Shown: positions 1 through 12,428, counted from the first letter of the stretch. The stretch: DNA of 64,000 nt from Rostratula benghalensis (GCA_013399305.1 VXAI01000115.1:1693907-1757906), one strand, 5' to 3'. The notes: generated by a model from the letters alone, not told the origin. Made by a program: numbers and translations.

Positions 1-2058
1 TGGTTGAGTATTGTAATATAATCTGCAAATATTTCTGGTAGGTTTTGGCAATCTCTCTACCTGGTCAATTACTATTCACTTAATAATTTATTCCAAGATT
101 AATGGCAAAACAGATCAAATAAATTATGTGATGATTTTTTTTCCAGTGTATTCAACTGGCCCTAAAACCTATTACAGGCTTTCATTTATAATGCATACGG
201 TTCTCTATATATTAATTTAACAAGCACTGTGAATTGAGGAGCTACAATTATACCAAAGGCTTGTGGGGTCATCATAAACCCCAAAAATGAGTCTCAAGCA
301 GTTAGGAGAGACACAGGTATTCCAAAATGGAGTGATAACCCCATAACTCAAAGCACGCTTGCATGTTAATTAATACTGGGATTTGGTGTAACAGTAAATC
401 TTCCCTCTTTTTCACTATGTTCCATTATCTATCGTCTTTCTACTTCAGTCGCCCTCTGCATAACCATTTCAGTTCCTCCCAGTCCTGGCATTGTTCCCGC
501 CTAGCTCCAACTTCACCCTTTCAGCAGCCATCAAAGTACATTGGGATGGAGCTAAGCTCCATCTAAGAAAAATGTTCAAATTCTTGCTTATAAAGCAAGG
601 GAGTTGTCCTCTTGAAGCCAATGAGACAATGACACACCTGAGCACCAGCTGCACTCAAAGGGCTTGGACATCACTTAATGGGTCGATGCCCGAGCGACCC
701 AATTTTCTTGACTCTTTCCTTGTTCCTTTCGCAAGCTGGGCACACATGAGATTCCCAATGTTATTTGCTTATGTCTTATCTTATGACAAAAAAGAGGGGT
801 AAACTTTTCTCCCCCACCACTCACACCCACAATTGTTTTTCAGTAGATCTGGTGGATTTTACCTTTGACTCCTAAATACATGATTTAAAAAATTGAAGGT
901 AGCTGGAGTTTTGCCATTGTTCAAAAAATATTATTTTCTCCCCTCTCTAAATAATTGTAGGTTTCTGAATATTTGTCATTTTACTCCTAACTGTCCAGAA
1001 CGCACTGCCAACCTCAGGTTTTGAGTGTTCACATTGTCATTGTGCTCACAGAATTGTAAACAAAGATCGGAAAGGAAATCATGTGCCCTGAAGCATACTG
1101 TCTTAAAAAAAGAACTCGGTTCCACCACATAAAATACACCTGTCTCGAGCATATCAAGAAAAGCACTTTGACATTACTGACTCCTGAAAAATTGCACTAA
1201 ACCCCTCCTTCCCTATCCCTACTTTTGCTTTCTTTTCAAAAAATGGGTTTGATACTATTTTGTGGATTAAAAGTCTGAGACACAAAATGAGAAGGAATAT
1301 GCCCAGATTTTAGAAGTTGTGTTTTCCTCCTCCTGCCCTGTTTTCCTAGTCCTTAAACCCCATGGTTGCTTCAGCTTTTTTTCTGCAGACTGAAGCCAAA
1401 TATGTTGGGGAATCAGCGTGTGGTCTTTTGACCACAAGTACAGCATCCAGGCACAGAAGACATTTCTTCCCAAACTTTTTAAAGTCACTTCAATTTTCCT
1501 TCAACAGAGAGGTCTATCTAGAGTTCAGAAATGTCAGAACAGTTTAATTCTGATCAGAAAACGTGTTCTTTGTACATTGAGTTTAACCACTGGCTGGACT
1601 ACTGCATATCCTTTGATGTGATTGCTTCCTGTGTTTTTTGCTGAGCTCATTTTATAAAAGATTTCTACGTAGTTAGTGCTCATACTCTGAGAGTGTGTCA
1701 AGTTGGGGAAAATAGCACCTCAGGTTTCTCTCCTTCATAGCTTTCTAGTTAGGAGAATTTCTCTTCTAATCAGTGGATTTTAGTAAGCTCCTGACGGAGA
1801 GTAGCAGACTTTTAATACAATTTATCTTCCATATTAATAAAATTAATGAAGTTTATCTCCTCTTTCATTCATCAGTTTTCCAATTTTGCTTGCAGTGTTG
1901 AGTGCTTGCAAAGTGCAGACTTCTTGTCTGTTCTTAAGGAATGATATGTTTCCTTTAAAAAATCTGAACTCTGTCTAAGCATTGCCCAGCATAAGTAAAA
2001 GTAAAGATAAAACAGTCCTGGGTGATTAAGCTGTCTGTGTTTGATAGAGGGCAGTGTT
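1..2058. other. Unique AT-rich sequence, no gene seen
   Basis: No recognisable protein, RNA gene or repeat. Overlapping short frames on both strands (up to 103 codons at 491-802) show no family motif and no splice or codon pattern that would support a gene. I see no CpG-rich promoter-like stretch. Confidence 0.6.
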
Positions 2059-2146
2059 GTGATCTAAGTTGGACCTACCTTGAATGGTTTGAACCAAGTG
2101 ACCTCTCAAGGTCTTTTCCAAACTGAGCTGCTCTACAATTCTGTTC
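2059..2146 (+). mobile_element. CR1 LINE 3' tail, old and truncated
   Basis: The stretch reads like the conserved 3' end of avian CR1: a ggtttgaaccaagtgacctc block, then caaggtcttttccaaactg, then a decayed ATTCTGT terminus. This is the usual 'dead on arrival' form of CR1, which is 5'-truncated with only the 3' untranslated end left. It is diverged from the common form, so it is probably an old insertion. The boundaries are approximate, and a weak chance match cannot be fully excluded. Confidence 0.6.
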
Positions 2147-3451
2147 CCTACTGAGAAAACTGCTTCCTCTCATTGTCAGCACTCATCTTGAAGCTGGTTC
2201 CTGGGGCTGTATAAACTCAACTTTTTCATTGTGGAAGAAGCTTACAGGTACAGCACCACTCTTCTTTGGAAATACATAAAAAGCAGATGCTCCATTGTTT
2301 AAACAGTATGAAAACTGTTCTTTGTATCAAGAGTAAAAGAGAATATGCAAAAGATTCTTTGTGCTTGTGGCATAAAATAATAAATGCACAGTGCTTCATT
2401 TTATGAAGAACAAGATCCAGCAAACTGAACACTAGCAATACTGACAGAAAGGACAAGAAGATGTATATGTCTGTCATAGGTCTCTGGCAGCATTTCATCA
2501 TTTCCTCTATCCTGCCTTTCCTCTGTCACAGCAGGAAAGACTTTAGAGAGGAAAACTATAGCAAACTGATTTACAAGCTCTAAATGACAGCAGTGGGTCT
2601 TACTACTACAATACTCTCCAGGATCAGTATTCCTACCTTTAGCAATTTACAGTGGTTGAAATTTTTTAAAATAGTTTGAAGGAAGGGTGTTGTGCTTTGT
2701 GATATCAAAGTTCATCAGCACCAGGCACTCTGAGAGCAGGTTCCAGCTGCTAACTTGTGAACTTTAATTCTTCTGAAGATATTTTATCTTCTAACGGAGT
2801 TTTGTTCCCTTCATGTCTCTTTCTTCAGGTCTTTCTAAAGCCCCTTTCTTGTCACATAAAATGAAACCTCAGAAACTGACTGGCAGCAGACATTGAAACC
2901 TAAGGCTCTTCCATAAGAAAGACAAAAATAAAGTGGAACATTCACCCCCAAAGCCCCTAAAATGCCATAAAAAGGTTTTGACTGTGGCAGCTGTCTCTCA
3001 TCTATTATACTTTTAAAATAGTATGCTGAGTTATTTTTTAAAAAGGGTAAGAAAGCTCTCAAGCATTTTAACCTTCTTGCCAGGGTAATGTCTGTTGCTA
3101 TTCCTGGATGCTTTGAGGGAAATCATAGGTACCATCCTGTAGGGGATGGGGCACATGAGAGAAGGCCAGGATTACAGGCCTGACTGTCCCTGTAAACCTT
3201 CACTGTGACTTCTGGCAAGGCAATCCTGTCTGGCTTGTCTAAACACAGAGCTGCAGAACAGGGCTTGAATCGTAATGTGTCTCTTGACAAAAGCAAGGGG
3301 ACTCGAGTTTTGATGAGAACACTTGAAAACATCCAGTTTTAAGGGACATGGATTTGTTACCATTAAATCATGTTAATAACATTGTCAGAAAAAGGGCACA
3401 CCTCCGCTGGCAAAAATCCTGAACAAAATTAACAAAGCTCTTCCTGCTCTG

Positions 3452-3481
3452 CCCCCTCCACCACCCCTCCCCCCTCCCCCC
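3452..3481 (-). other. Potential G-quadruplex (minus strand) / i-motif (plus strand)
   Basis: The plus strand has C runs of 5, 4, 6 and 6, so the minus strand has four runs of at least four Gs separated by loops of 1, 1 and 7 bases. This satisfies the usual quadruplex-forming pattern with four-tetrad potential. A TATTTAA lies just downstream on the plus strand. No promoter role is shown by sequence alone. Confidence 0.6.
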
Positions 3482-5413
3482 AGTATTTAAGCCTTAGCAG
3501 AGTTCAGGGATAGAAAGAGCTATTTTTTTCTAATAAAGCTATACTGTTGCAAATAAATCAAGAAAGACTCACTGGTAAACTAGGCCTATTTATTGGACAT
3601 CTGTTTATGGCTAGACTCCTCAGAGCTCCCCTTCAAGACCAGACTTGTCAGCTGTCCTTGTCACGAACTCACAAGCCTGTGTTAAGAGGTTGCTTCAGTC
3701 CAAGACCCAGAGAGCTCTTAAGGGACAGAGGTAGTGTTTCTCTCAGCTCCTTAGAAAAGACCTTAACTTTTGTTCATGAGGACAAGAAAATCCAGCCTAG
3801 TTGGGTTTGAATGTATTGTCTGCCACAAACAGCAGATTTCTTAAACTGGTCTGTTCCTGAACATGATGCAAACTTTTTCAGCCTGAATGGGAGCAGAGGT
3901 GGAAATCTTCTGTCCGTGAGGTCCTCAAACTCATATTCCTCCTTGTAAGTATAGTCACAGGATAGGGATAGAAAGTATGGCATCCTTGAAGAAAAGGGCA
4001 GTGTCTTCAGAGCCAGTATGAGAAAGGAACTATTGGACCATGCATCTGCAGACATTAAAGAAATTACTCTAAGGGATTATTACCTAGAAGTTCATTGTCA
4101 CAGGCTGTAACCTGGTCCAACAGCATTAAATTGTGGTCACAGCTGATGCCTCAGATCAGTCTAATGGGAGCAGACAGCAGTAAAGCTATATGACTATGAT
4201 GCCTCCTGAGTGAGGATCCAAGTAGAGAGCGAAGAGGAGGAGTAAAAGTGTGACATTAGCATAAACACGAAATTAGAAAAAATGGTAAATATTAAGCTGG
4301 ATCCATACAAAGGAAGTAATATAGTAATTTAAGAGATTTGTGGTTCAGTTAAGAACTCTGCAAATTACTCTATTAATGTTAAATTGGGGTGAAAATAGAT
4401 CTCATACATAGTAATGAAGCTGAAGTTTAGCCTGCAGAGTTAAACAGGCAAGCCCGTCATTTCACGTTAATGCAGGAGGAAATCAGGAAGGACAAAGGAC
4501 AGATAGACAATATGATAACGTTGGCAGACAAAAAGCTGTGGCAAGCTGTTCACCAGAAATCCAATCTCTGCTAAGCAAACTTGTCACTGGCTTGCTCTGA
4601 AAAGCTCACAGATTCCCTGCCTTTCACCTTTTGGATGGGATGAAAGACACGCTGGCCAGCTGCCGACTTCTGAATTGAGTGTTTTATCTAGGAGTGCGGT
4701 AGTGATTCAGCCAGGAAGAGACAAGGAGTTTCTGTGGATCCAGAAGAGAGTCTTTATATTTTTCCTGGGGATTTCTCAGTTAACCCTAACTAATCTCTTC
4801 TCGACGGATTTGCACTTTAGAAGCCTTTGAAGAAAGTTTGTTCACCAGACGAAACTGCACAGACCATCGCAGATTTGAGAGAGTGTTGCTGAAGGGAAAA
4901 CAATAATCATTGCTGACCAATGAAAATTCATGACAGCTTCTCTAAAGCAGCAATGCACACAGGATATAGGGCCAAATCTCGCCATCCTCATCAAGGGCTC
5001 CCTGAAGAACACATAGGGTTTTTCTGCATGTTCAGTTGGGCTTTTCTTATTCCTTCTCAGCCTGCTGCCCAGGGCCAGCGTTTGGTAGGGATAAGAAGAG
5101 ACAGTCAATTGTTACCACAGAAAATCAGCTCTAAATGTGGATCATAACAAAAGAGTCCCCAGGTGACAGACTCAGGTGGTGTCAGTGCTGTGAGGCAGTA
5201 GAAAGTGCCAGTGATGGGTGGGATGTACAGACCAGCAACAAGGGCAGAGGGGCCCTTGCAGGAGGCAGGAGGCAAAGCACTGCCTTGTACTGGTGTCTGA
5301 GGACAGGGGGAAGGAGAGAGCTTCAGGCCCTCTGAAAAGGCTAGGAGGGCCTGGGAATAAGTGCCTGATGTTTGAAAGCACTTCATTTCACTCCACGTTT
5401 TTAAGCCAGGCGT

Positions 5414-5440
5414 GGGTGGGTGGGCTGGTGGCGGAGAGGG
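5414..5440 (+). other. G-rich tract with weak quadruplex potential
   Basis: Three GGG runs with single T loops are followed by GG pairs and a final GGG 13 bases later. The tract lies inside a local GC-rich patch (about 5150-5460). The long last loop makes it weaker than the tract at 3452-3481. Confidence 0.35.
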
Positions 5441-8001
5441 AGTTGCCGTCCTTGACTTCTGTTTTTGCTTTGAACTTTTTCTTAAGCCCCAGTGTGAACT
5501 GGAAATGCTGAAGCTCAGATGTTTTTGCATGAAGAGGAAGATGCCCTCCTCTCCTGCCCCAGTTTTACAAATTTTGTACACAAAGCCATTGACTAAATTT
5601 CTATAAAGTTGGGGATGATATCTCTACACACTTCCTAAATCTCACAAATCATCAGTGGAGCAAAACCCAGTGACCGTTCTGCTTCAGAGGCACTATTTTC
5701 CATTGCTCCACTGATTTTGTAAACAACCATCTGCAGGGGTCTGACTGAAGACTTTTTCTGGCACATTAGGGAGAAATGGGATCCTAATGAAACAGCCACC
5801 ATTTCTCTACATAATATACTCTGATTTGCCTTGGAGAGAGTTTCTGCCTGTTCTCTAGTTTGTGTAGGTATATACATCTGTACAGACAGTGTTTAACCAC
5901 TGACTGGTCAGACAGTGCAGACTTTTCCATCCCTTACATGCGGCAGAATTCACATCCTTGGTACACAACTCTGTCTTTACTCTTCCTTCACCTACCTCTC
6001 CTTAACTACCTCCAGTTCAAGGTCAGATAAAATCATAAAACAACACATCAAAATAAATCTACTGTTCAAGACTTAAGTTTGACTTAATACAGAGCACATC
6101 TTATGCTGAGCAAAAAATTTGCTTATTCATTTTATCATCTGGATCTGGGTATCTGTCCAGATTATATGATTTAGTAAATGTTATTTTCCTTCCAAACTTC
6201 ATGCTTTGTTCTTACACTTGTACTGATGTGCTGTACTTTCCTGAGTTTGTATTTAGAAGTTACAAAATATGCATATCAATTTTGTATGACCTTTACCATC
6301 CCCAAACACAAATTAGGTGCATGTTCTTTGCACTGGCATTTGAAATTAGTTATTTGGTCTGCACTGACAACTGTGTAGGGGAGTGATAAGGCAACAGTGT
6401 AGTACTGGTGTAAAAATAAGCATAATAATCTTCTTAAAAACTGTTTCAGATAAAAAGAGCAGATAGCAACTCAGTCTCCTTGAGATCATGGTTTAGGTTT
6501 TTGTCCTCCCTGAAGTGGTGTTTGGGAGCTATAATCTGTCTTTGTTTTCCGGTCCAAGAGGGATGTATAATAGAGAAAATAAGAGGTCAGCTAACAGGAA
6601 AGCAACCCTGCAGAAGCCTCTAAGTATGTGTAATTGTAAGCACACACACCAACAGAGCTTTGGATTTATTTTAAATACCCAAATGCAAACTCTTGGAGGG
6701 ACCCTGTGTGTGGGTGTGCATGTGCATTCATGCTGTCCCTCAACAAAGAAGGTGTATTGTGACATTGTGGTACTTCCCTAATCAAAGCTTATCAAAGTGA
6801 GAGGCTGCTTAGAGAAGGGGCATCTACCACTGCTCTCACTGAGGAAAGGATGTGGAGCACTCACCCCTTCTCCAGGCTGCCAGCTCAGCAGCCCTGAGCA
6901 CCCACATGCCACACACAGTCAAGAGATGTGAAAAATATCTGGTGGAAGTAAAGGGTTTAGGAGATGTAGAGTGATCTCTGGGGGAGTTAGAATGGGTGTG
7001 GGAAGCACTGGAGAGCAGGAGGAAAGATCACTGCCATAGCACTCACATCTCCTAATTTTGTATCTTACCAAGTAATATTTCTCTCCCTTCTTCTTACTAT
7101 TCTACTGCTCCATGATAACTTCCCTACAGCTACTCGAGCAGTTGCCCATCTAAGATCTGTGTTTTGTCACTTCTTCTGGCAGAACCCAGTCATTTCTCCT
7201 CACCTGATTTTCTAAGGAGAGGATACCCGTGTTCTCACACTAGCCTTGTGAACACATTTGTATTTGCCTTCATCTCCTCTGTAACTGTCGCACTTCGTGG
7301 CTGATTGCAGCCAAAGGGTGGAGGAAGTAACTTCAAAGATATTAAATTCTTTTATCTTTCATGAAGTTTAACTGCAGGGGAGAAGAGAGATGTCTTTGAG
7401 ATGTCCTGACCAAGGAAAGGGCCTAAATGACACACCCTCAGGCAAAATCTGTAAATTAATGAATGAGATTATATCACTGTCTTTGCTGCAAAAAGGTTTC
7501 CACCAGAACCCCAGCCCAGTCTGAGAAACCATCCTGGACGAGAGGAGGCTTCTGTGCATTCAGTGCTCATACAACAGATGATTTCTTCAGAAAAAAAAGT
7601 CAAGGCTGAGGAGTTTATTACAGAGGAGAATACGCAGTGTGTTCTTGCAGCACTTTTCTTTCTCAGAGTACTTTCTTTCTTATTTTGTTTCCCTTGATTT
7701 GAAATGAATCATTCAATCTGTGTCACTTGTCCACATTAGATTGCACCAGTTTGATTTTGTTTGATGCAGCAAAGAGGGGAAGAAGTGATGGGATGTGACA
7801 TGCACTTTATCTTGAGTATTATTTGTTTCTACAAGAGTGTGGTGAGATGAAACCTCAGAAAAGCCCAGTGTAAAAGATATTCATTACTTTGCAAATGCTT
7901 ACGCAAATATGTTGGAAGATTACACTGGGGAGAAAGCTTTTCAGGCTCCACATATATTTTTCTGGTTGGGAGCTGAGCTAGTCAGAGCACTCTAACAGAT
8001 G

Positions 8002-8571
8002 TGTGGTGTTCTGATTTTGTCTGAGACAGAGTTAATTTTCTACATAGTATGGGGCTACGTTTTATATGTGTGCTAAAAAAAAGTGTTGATGATAATACAG
8101 GGAGGTTTTTGTTACTGCTGATCAATGCTTACAAAGAGTCAAGGCCTTTTCTGTTTCTCATGCTGCCCCCCAGGTAGCAGGCTGGGAGTGTGCAAGGATG
8201 AGGGAGGGAACACAGTGGGAACAGGTTACCCAAACTGATCAAAGGGATATTTCATACCATTGGCCAACTGTAATAGCTGGGGGGAGGAAGAAGAAAGGAG
8301 GGGACATTCGGAATTATGGTGTTTGTTGTCTCAAATAACTGTTATACCTGATGGAGCCCTCCTTTCCAGGAGATTGCTGAACTGATGGGAAGCAGTAAAT
8401 AAATTCCTTGTTTTCCTTTGCTTGCATGCATGGCTTTTGCTTTATCTATTAAATTCTTTATCTCAATCTCACTTTCACCATCCTAATTCTCTCCCCCACA
8501 GGGTGGTAGGGTGGGTAGGCTGTGTGAGCAGCTGCATGGGTCTAAGCTGCATGCTGGGGTTATCCCACACA
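8002..8571 (+). mobile_element. Endogenous retrovirus LTR (bird ERVL-like type)
   Basis: About 570 bp beginning TGTGGT and ending CACA, the expected TG...CA termini. Blocks I recognise from a widespread bird LTR occur in order: a gacagagttaattttct start, a gagtcaaggccttttctg block, accaaagggatatttcatac, an A/G-rich ctggggggaggaagaag block, and tgatggagccctcctttcc. A CTATTAAA polyadenylation-type signal at 8446-8452 is followed by tctttatctcaatctcac, and the end is gggttatcccaca. The U3 TATA region (near 8268, taatagctgggg) is degraded. Class assignment as ERVL-like rests on memory of such LTRs and is less sure than the call as an LTR. No second LTR lies in this window, so the provirus is incomplete or its other end is lost. 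Confidence 0.8.
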
Positions 8572-9137
8572 GTCCTTTTTTTGCCCATGGATAAGGCCAT
8601 GCTGGAACAGGTGCACCTCAAAGCAAATGTAGCTGAGGATAAGTCTATGCCACAGCAGGTATACCCTTGAAGAAATGGTTGCTCCTAAATAAGGGTCCAA
8701 TTGGAGCAGGTTCACATCTAAAGGATTGAAGCCTCTGGATATATCCAAATTGAAGCAGGGCCAAGAGGAGGTGCTCATTGCAATGAACCACAGGATGGGA
8801 AGATGCAAACTTACAAGTTAGAGGCTTGGTTCCAACTGACATAACATACATTACATGAGAATGTACAATACATGAGAACAGGTTCCCAAAATTTATAGTA
8901 CTTTGCTAGGGATGAGAGTATACTTCCAGCTTTATTTACTAGGAAGGCGTCTTATAGGGTGTTTGAGTTCAGTGCTACTTATTTTATTGAATGAGACAGA
9001 AAGTATTTTTTATCTTAAAAGAGTAATGTTTTTTTGGGTTTTCAGAGAGAGGAGGGAGATGACCACCATTTTCTTGTAAAGTATCACAATCCCAGGTAGA
9101 CAACAGTACTCAATATCACCATTCTGTAACGACTAAG
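8572..9137 (+). mobile_element. Probable ERV leader/interior remnant next to the LTR
   Basis: The LTR end is followed directly by gtcctttttttgcccatgg, which occupies the place of the primer-binding site and is decayed. The next 200 bp are a degenerate tandem array, annotated separately. After about 8780 I recognise nothing by sequence. I infer that it is retroviral leader from its position between the LTR and the frame at 9138. Where the element ends is unknown. Confidence 0.4.
8583..8779 (+). repeat. Four-unit degenerate tandem repeat, 49-50 bp period
   Basis: Units start at 8583, 8632, 8681 and 8731. Each opens with a GC..., carries a (t)ggataagg-like and (c)caa/cat block, and has a GCAGG core at the same relative place (ggaacaggt, cacagcaggt, ggagcaggt, gaagcaggg). 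The units are clearly diverged from each other but keep the spacing to within one base. The array starts 12 bp after the LTR ends, so it probably belongs to the retroviral leader. I did not compute unit identity. Confidence 0.6.
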
Positions 9138-9275
9138 ATGAACTGGAGGACAGTCTTGGAGGAGCTGGAGGACATGTATGACAGCATTAAAACTGACATT
9201 ATCTGCTTAATCAGAAATGTGCAGCAGATCGAATTGTGGCAGGAGGAGGGGAATCTACAGGAGCAGGATAAATAG
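9138..9275 (+). pseudogene. 45-codon coiled-coil-like frame, possible start of a decayed retroviral gene
   Basis: ATG at 9138, TAG at 9273-9275. The product is acidic and helix-prone, with residues such as LEELEDMY near its start and a Q/E-rich tail (QEEG, QEQDK). The frame is open upstream to about 9080 without another Met. It lies 566 bp after the LTR on the same strand, roughly where a provirus would place its first gene. That position and the protein-like composition are the only support; I recognise no gag domain. It may be a chance frame. Confidence 0.3.
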
Positions 9276-10305
9276 ATCTGCACTCTAAGAGTTGTTTGAA
9301 GTTCACTTGTATTTTTATTTACACTGTGTTATACCATTTACAATATTTTCTTTAAGCATTATTTTTTTTTCCAGAGATCTCTGAGAGAGTTTCCTTCTGA
9401 CACTGACTTTAAATTATTAAGCACTTCTTAGCAAATGTGATGTATAATGGACTTGAGATTAGTGTTGAATAACTTCTAAAATGTCCTGAAATTTAAGAAA
9501 GCTGGACAGCATTTCAAAAAAAAGAGATATACTAAGACAGAAATAAAATGGTTATGCACAGTGGTAAGTTGCTATATACATACACTTTGTGACTTCAGGC
9601 TTCAAAATTTCCTGATATGTCTCCATAGGATATTCACTTTTCTCCCTGGGAAAGTTTCTGCAGGCTAGCATTTTCTTTGGCATGTCTCCACTTTGTAAAG
9701 AAGGTCTTTCTAATGAAACAGTTAAAAAAAAAAAAGTACTATATAAGAGAGCTAACATGATCTAACCAGAGAACTCCAAATAGCAAACACTTGAAGAAGT
9801 ACTTATTGAAGCCAGGCTCAGATGTGTTTGGAAAAAGCTCTTCATCAACCAAATAATAAAAGCCATGATCAGTTCACAGATAATTCTCCAAAAGAAAAAG
9901 GGTCAAATCTGACAAATGAATTGTTCATGAAGGCCATTTTGATGAGCTATAATTATATGAGTGAAATCCTATCATCTTTTGTCTTCTGATTGCGTGATAG
10001 CCACATAAAAGGAAGAGAACAGAAAGGGGATTAAGTTCTTGCAGTCAGTAAGAGATGTATTGATTCTAAGTTGTTGCTAGGTAAATAATTAAACCATGAT
10101 TTCACAGTTGATTTTATTTGTCTGGTGTGTGTAAAGGCTACTTAGGTGCATCAGTGGAAAAATTAATTAATATATTTCTACCACTGCTCAAATAATGGAA
10201 ATCCATAAGGATGAAATTACTGTAGTGGTTTGAAACCACTCATTAATGAGCTATCTCAGCTTCAGAAAATCTTTCCAAATCTAATGGTCTTGATAGATCA
10301 GACTT
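9276..10305. other. Unique AT-rich sequence
   Basis: No gene or repeat recognised. Short poly-A and poly-T runs only. Confidence 0.55.
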
Positions 10306-10491
10306 TTTCCTTTCCTTTCCTTTCCTTTCCTTTCCTTTCCTTTCCTTTCCTTTCCTTTCCTTTCCTTTCCTTTCCTTTCCTTTCCTTTCCTTTCCTTTCC
10401 NTTTCCTTTCCTTTCCTTTCCTTTCCTTTCCTTTCCTTTCCTTTCCTTTCCTTTCCTTTCCTTTCCTTTCCTTTCCTTTCCTTTCCTTTCC
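10306..10491 (+). repeat. (TTTCC)n pentanucleotide microsatellite
   Basis: Nineteen perfect TTTCC units (10306-10400), one N at 10401, then eighteen perfect units (10402-10491). The N falls exactly between whole units, so it is probably an assembly artefact and the true length is uncertain. The tract is pure pyrimidine on this strand and pure purine on the other, and so could adopt triplex structure. Reading frames across it (FPFLS or KGKER repeats) are artefacts of the repeat. Confidence 0.97.
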
Positions 10492-11669
10492 TTCTAATCT
10501 GTTCTCGATGTCCCCTCTCCTTGACAGAGCACTTACTTATGTAGATCAAAAGGAAGAGCAATGCTGAACAAGTTGACAACAGTACACAATGGTTAGCAAT
10601 GAGATCTGCTGTACCCTTTCCTTTTCCACAATAAAACTTAGCTGCAATATGACATGTACCTACAAACTGAACAAAAAAGACAAACAGCAGGGAAGGTCTG
10701 AATAATGAAGCCTCTGAGTAATTAGCACGGTAATACCTGAGGCATATTTGTACGCACCACATCCATGCTAATTGCCCATTTACCAGGCTAATTTAACATC
10801 AGTTATTTCAGGGTTCATTCCATCATCAGGATATTTCTCTTGTTACTAAGCTACTGTAATTTCAGTGTCAACTGTGTTTTGACTTACATACATTTGTAAC
10901 TCTTCAATATCCACAGGGGAGCACAGTTTCCTCTGAGGTTTTCAGTATAAATGTCTTATATATAAAAGCTGGGAAATCTTCATTTCAGACCCCAACATGT
11001 CCAGTTCAGACCTGTGTCTTTCAAAGACACCTGATATAGAAACTCCTGGTCATCACATGGTTGCCGAATGGAGTTCTGACAGTTCTTTTTATTTCTGCAG
11101 ATTTCATGCTTTTTTTATTGACCCCAAAGTTCAACCATTCACAAATGTCTCCCAATCATTGAAATGATTAGTTTCTTCTGTACATCTGAATGGTTGTGGC
11201 AAATAAGAATTAGAAAGTGTAAATTATATTGTACAGTGTGGAACAGGACTTCTTTTGCAAGGAGATTAACTAATTTATCTGGTATGTTCTTTCCATTTTT
11301 AATGTTTATGTCCCTATGATATTTATAGATATTGGTATTTTTCTTCATCATCTACCAATAGGTCTACAAAAAGAATAGTTCCTATTGAAAAGATTTTGTA
11401 GAATACTGGCTTTCATTTTTAGTTTCAGAGGAGACAAATGGTACTCTCCATATTTATGGAAGCAAATGGAAGATTTGGATGCCAAAATATTATGCTTTAT
11501 TTTTAAATTGTGAATGGAAATCTTAACCAGAAAAACTGGAAACAAGAAGAGGCTGCTGATTTTTTTGGTAGTTCTCTGAGGGAAAAAATACTTACTGAAT
11601 AGTGTACAAACTGGGTGGACTCACTGGGCATCATAACTACTCTGTGGATTTCAGGGCATAAGCAAACAC
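10492..11669. other. Unique AT-rich sequence
   Basis: No gene or known repeat recognised; several short frames on the minus strand without protein family features. Confidence 0.55.
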
Positions 11670-11766
11670 CTGATCTAGGTGTTCCTGCTCTGGCAGGGGG
11701 ATTGGACTAGATGATCTTCAAGGTCCCTTCCATCCCTGATAGTCTGTGATTCTGTGATTCTGTGAA
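11670..11766 (+). mobile_element. CR1 LINE 3' end
   Basis: Textbook avian CR1 tail: a ggcagggggattggactagatgatc block, then caaggtcccttccatccctg, then repeated GATTCTGT octamers at the terminus (11748-11764). 5'-truncated and non-coding. The intact octamer repeats suggest a younger copy than the one at 2.06 kb. Confidence 0.93.
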
Positions 11767-12428
11767 ACATACAGTGCCCTGATATAGTGTAAACATGACA
11801 GGTTATCTTAGTTTTCAGTGTTGGGTTCATGCATGATGGTAGTACTTTTTTGCTGTAATCAGTGTGATCAGTGACAAATACCACACTGATGTGCTTTATA
11901 GTGATTACCTACTAAGAATCAGGAAATGTGTTTCTTACTTGCATGATTAAAACTGATGAAGGGATAAAAACTCAGAATGGATAAAAAAAAAAAAAAAAGA
12001 GAGAATTAGCTAGTTTACTTACATGTCAGGCCAAGTACATGCTCTCTCAAACACAGAATTTAGAAATACCCTGTTCAGCTGCTGCCTGTCCCTGAAGACA
12101 TCAGACACTGAGGGCATTCGAGCTTCTGCTTGCAGAAACGTATACAATATTAACTACCTGTGGACATGGGGGCCCAAAACTGCCCGCTTGGAAAGCACGG
12201 GGAAGCAAAGTGCCTGCTTCACCATACAGTAACTTTTCTATCCATGAGCACATTGTATGGTGGAGCTTGTTGTATCTCCCATGAGACATTGATAAGAGGT
12301 AGGTTTTGTCACCACGTTCCCCAAGTCATGTCTAAGACTTCTCAAGCCTGCTGGAATTGGACTCATACGGTTTCCATGTGTAACCAGTTGTGAGTTATCC
12401 TGTAGGAGTACAGGGAGCATACATATCA
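11767..12428. other. Unique sequence with a poly-A run
   Basis: Holds a 16-base A run at 11983-11998. It is not preceded by anything I recognise as a retroposed gene. No gene seen. Confidence 0.55.

Larger units (their letters stand above)
2147..8001. other. Unique sequence without a recognisable gene
   Basis: A long stretch with no gene that I can support. The longest frame, 158 codons on the minus strand at 5105-5581, lies in locally GC-richer DNA where stop codons are rarer. Its proline- and serine-rich product matches no family I know. The stretch contains two G-rich tracts annotated separately, plus a TATTTAA at 3483-3489 and an AATAAA at 3532-3537 just after the first tract. Confidence 0.55.

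Noticed and set aside
5105..5581. 158-codon minus-strand frame
   Set aside because: Lies in GC-richer DNA with overlapping frames on the other strand; low-complexity P/S-rich product without family features.
10230..10762. Frames with FPFLS and KGKER repeats
   Set aside because: Direct read-through of the TTTCC microsatellite.
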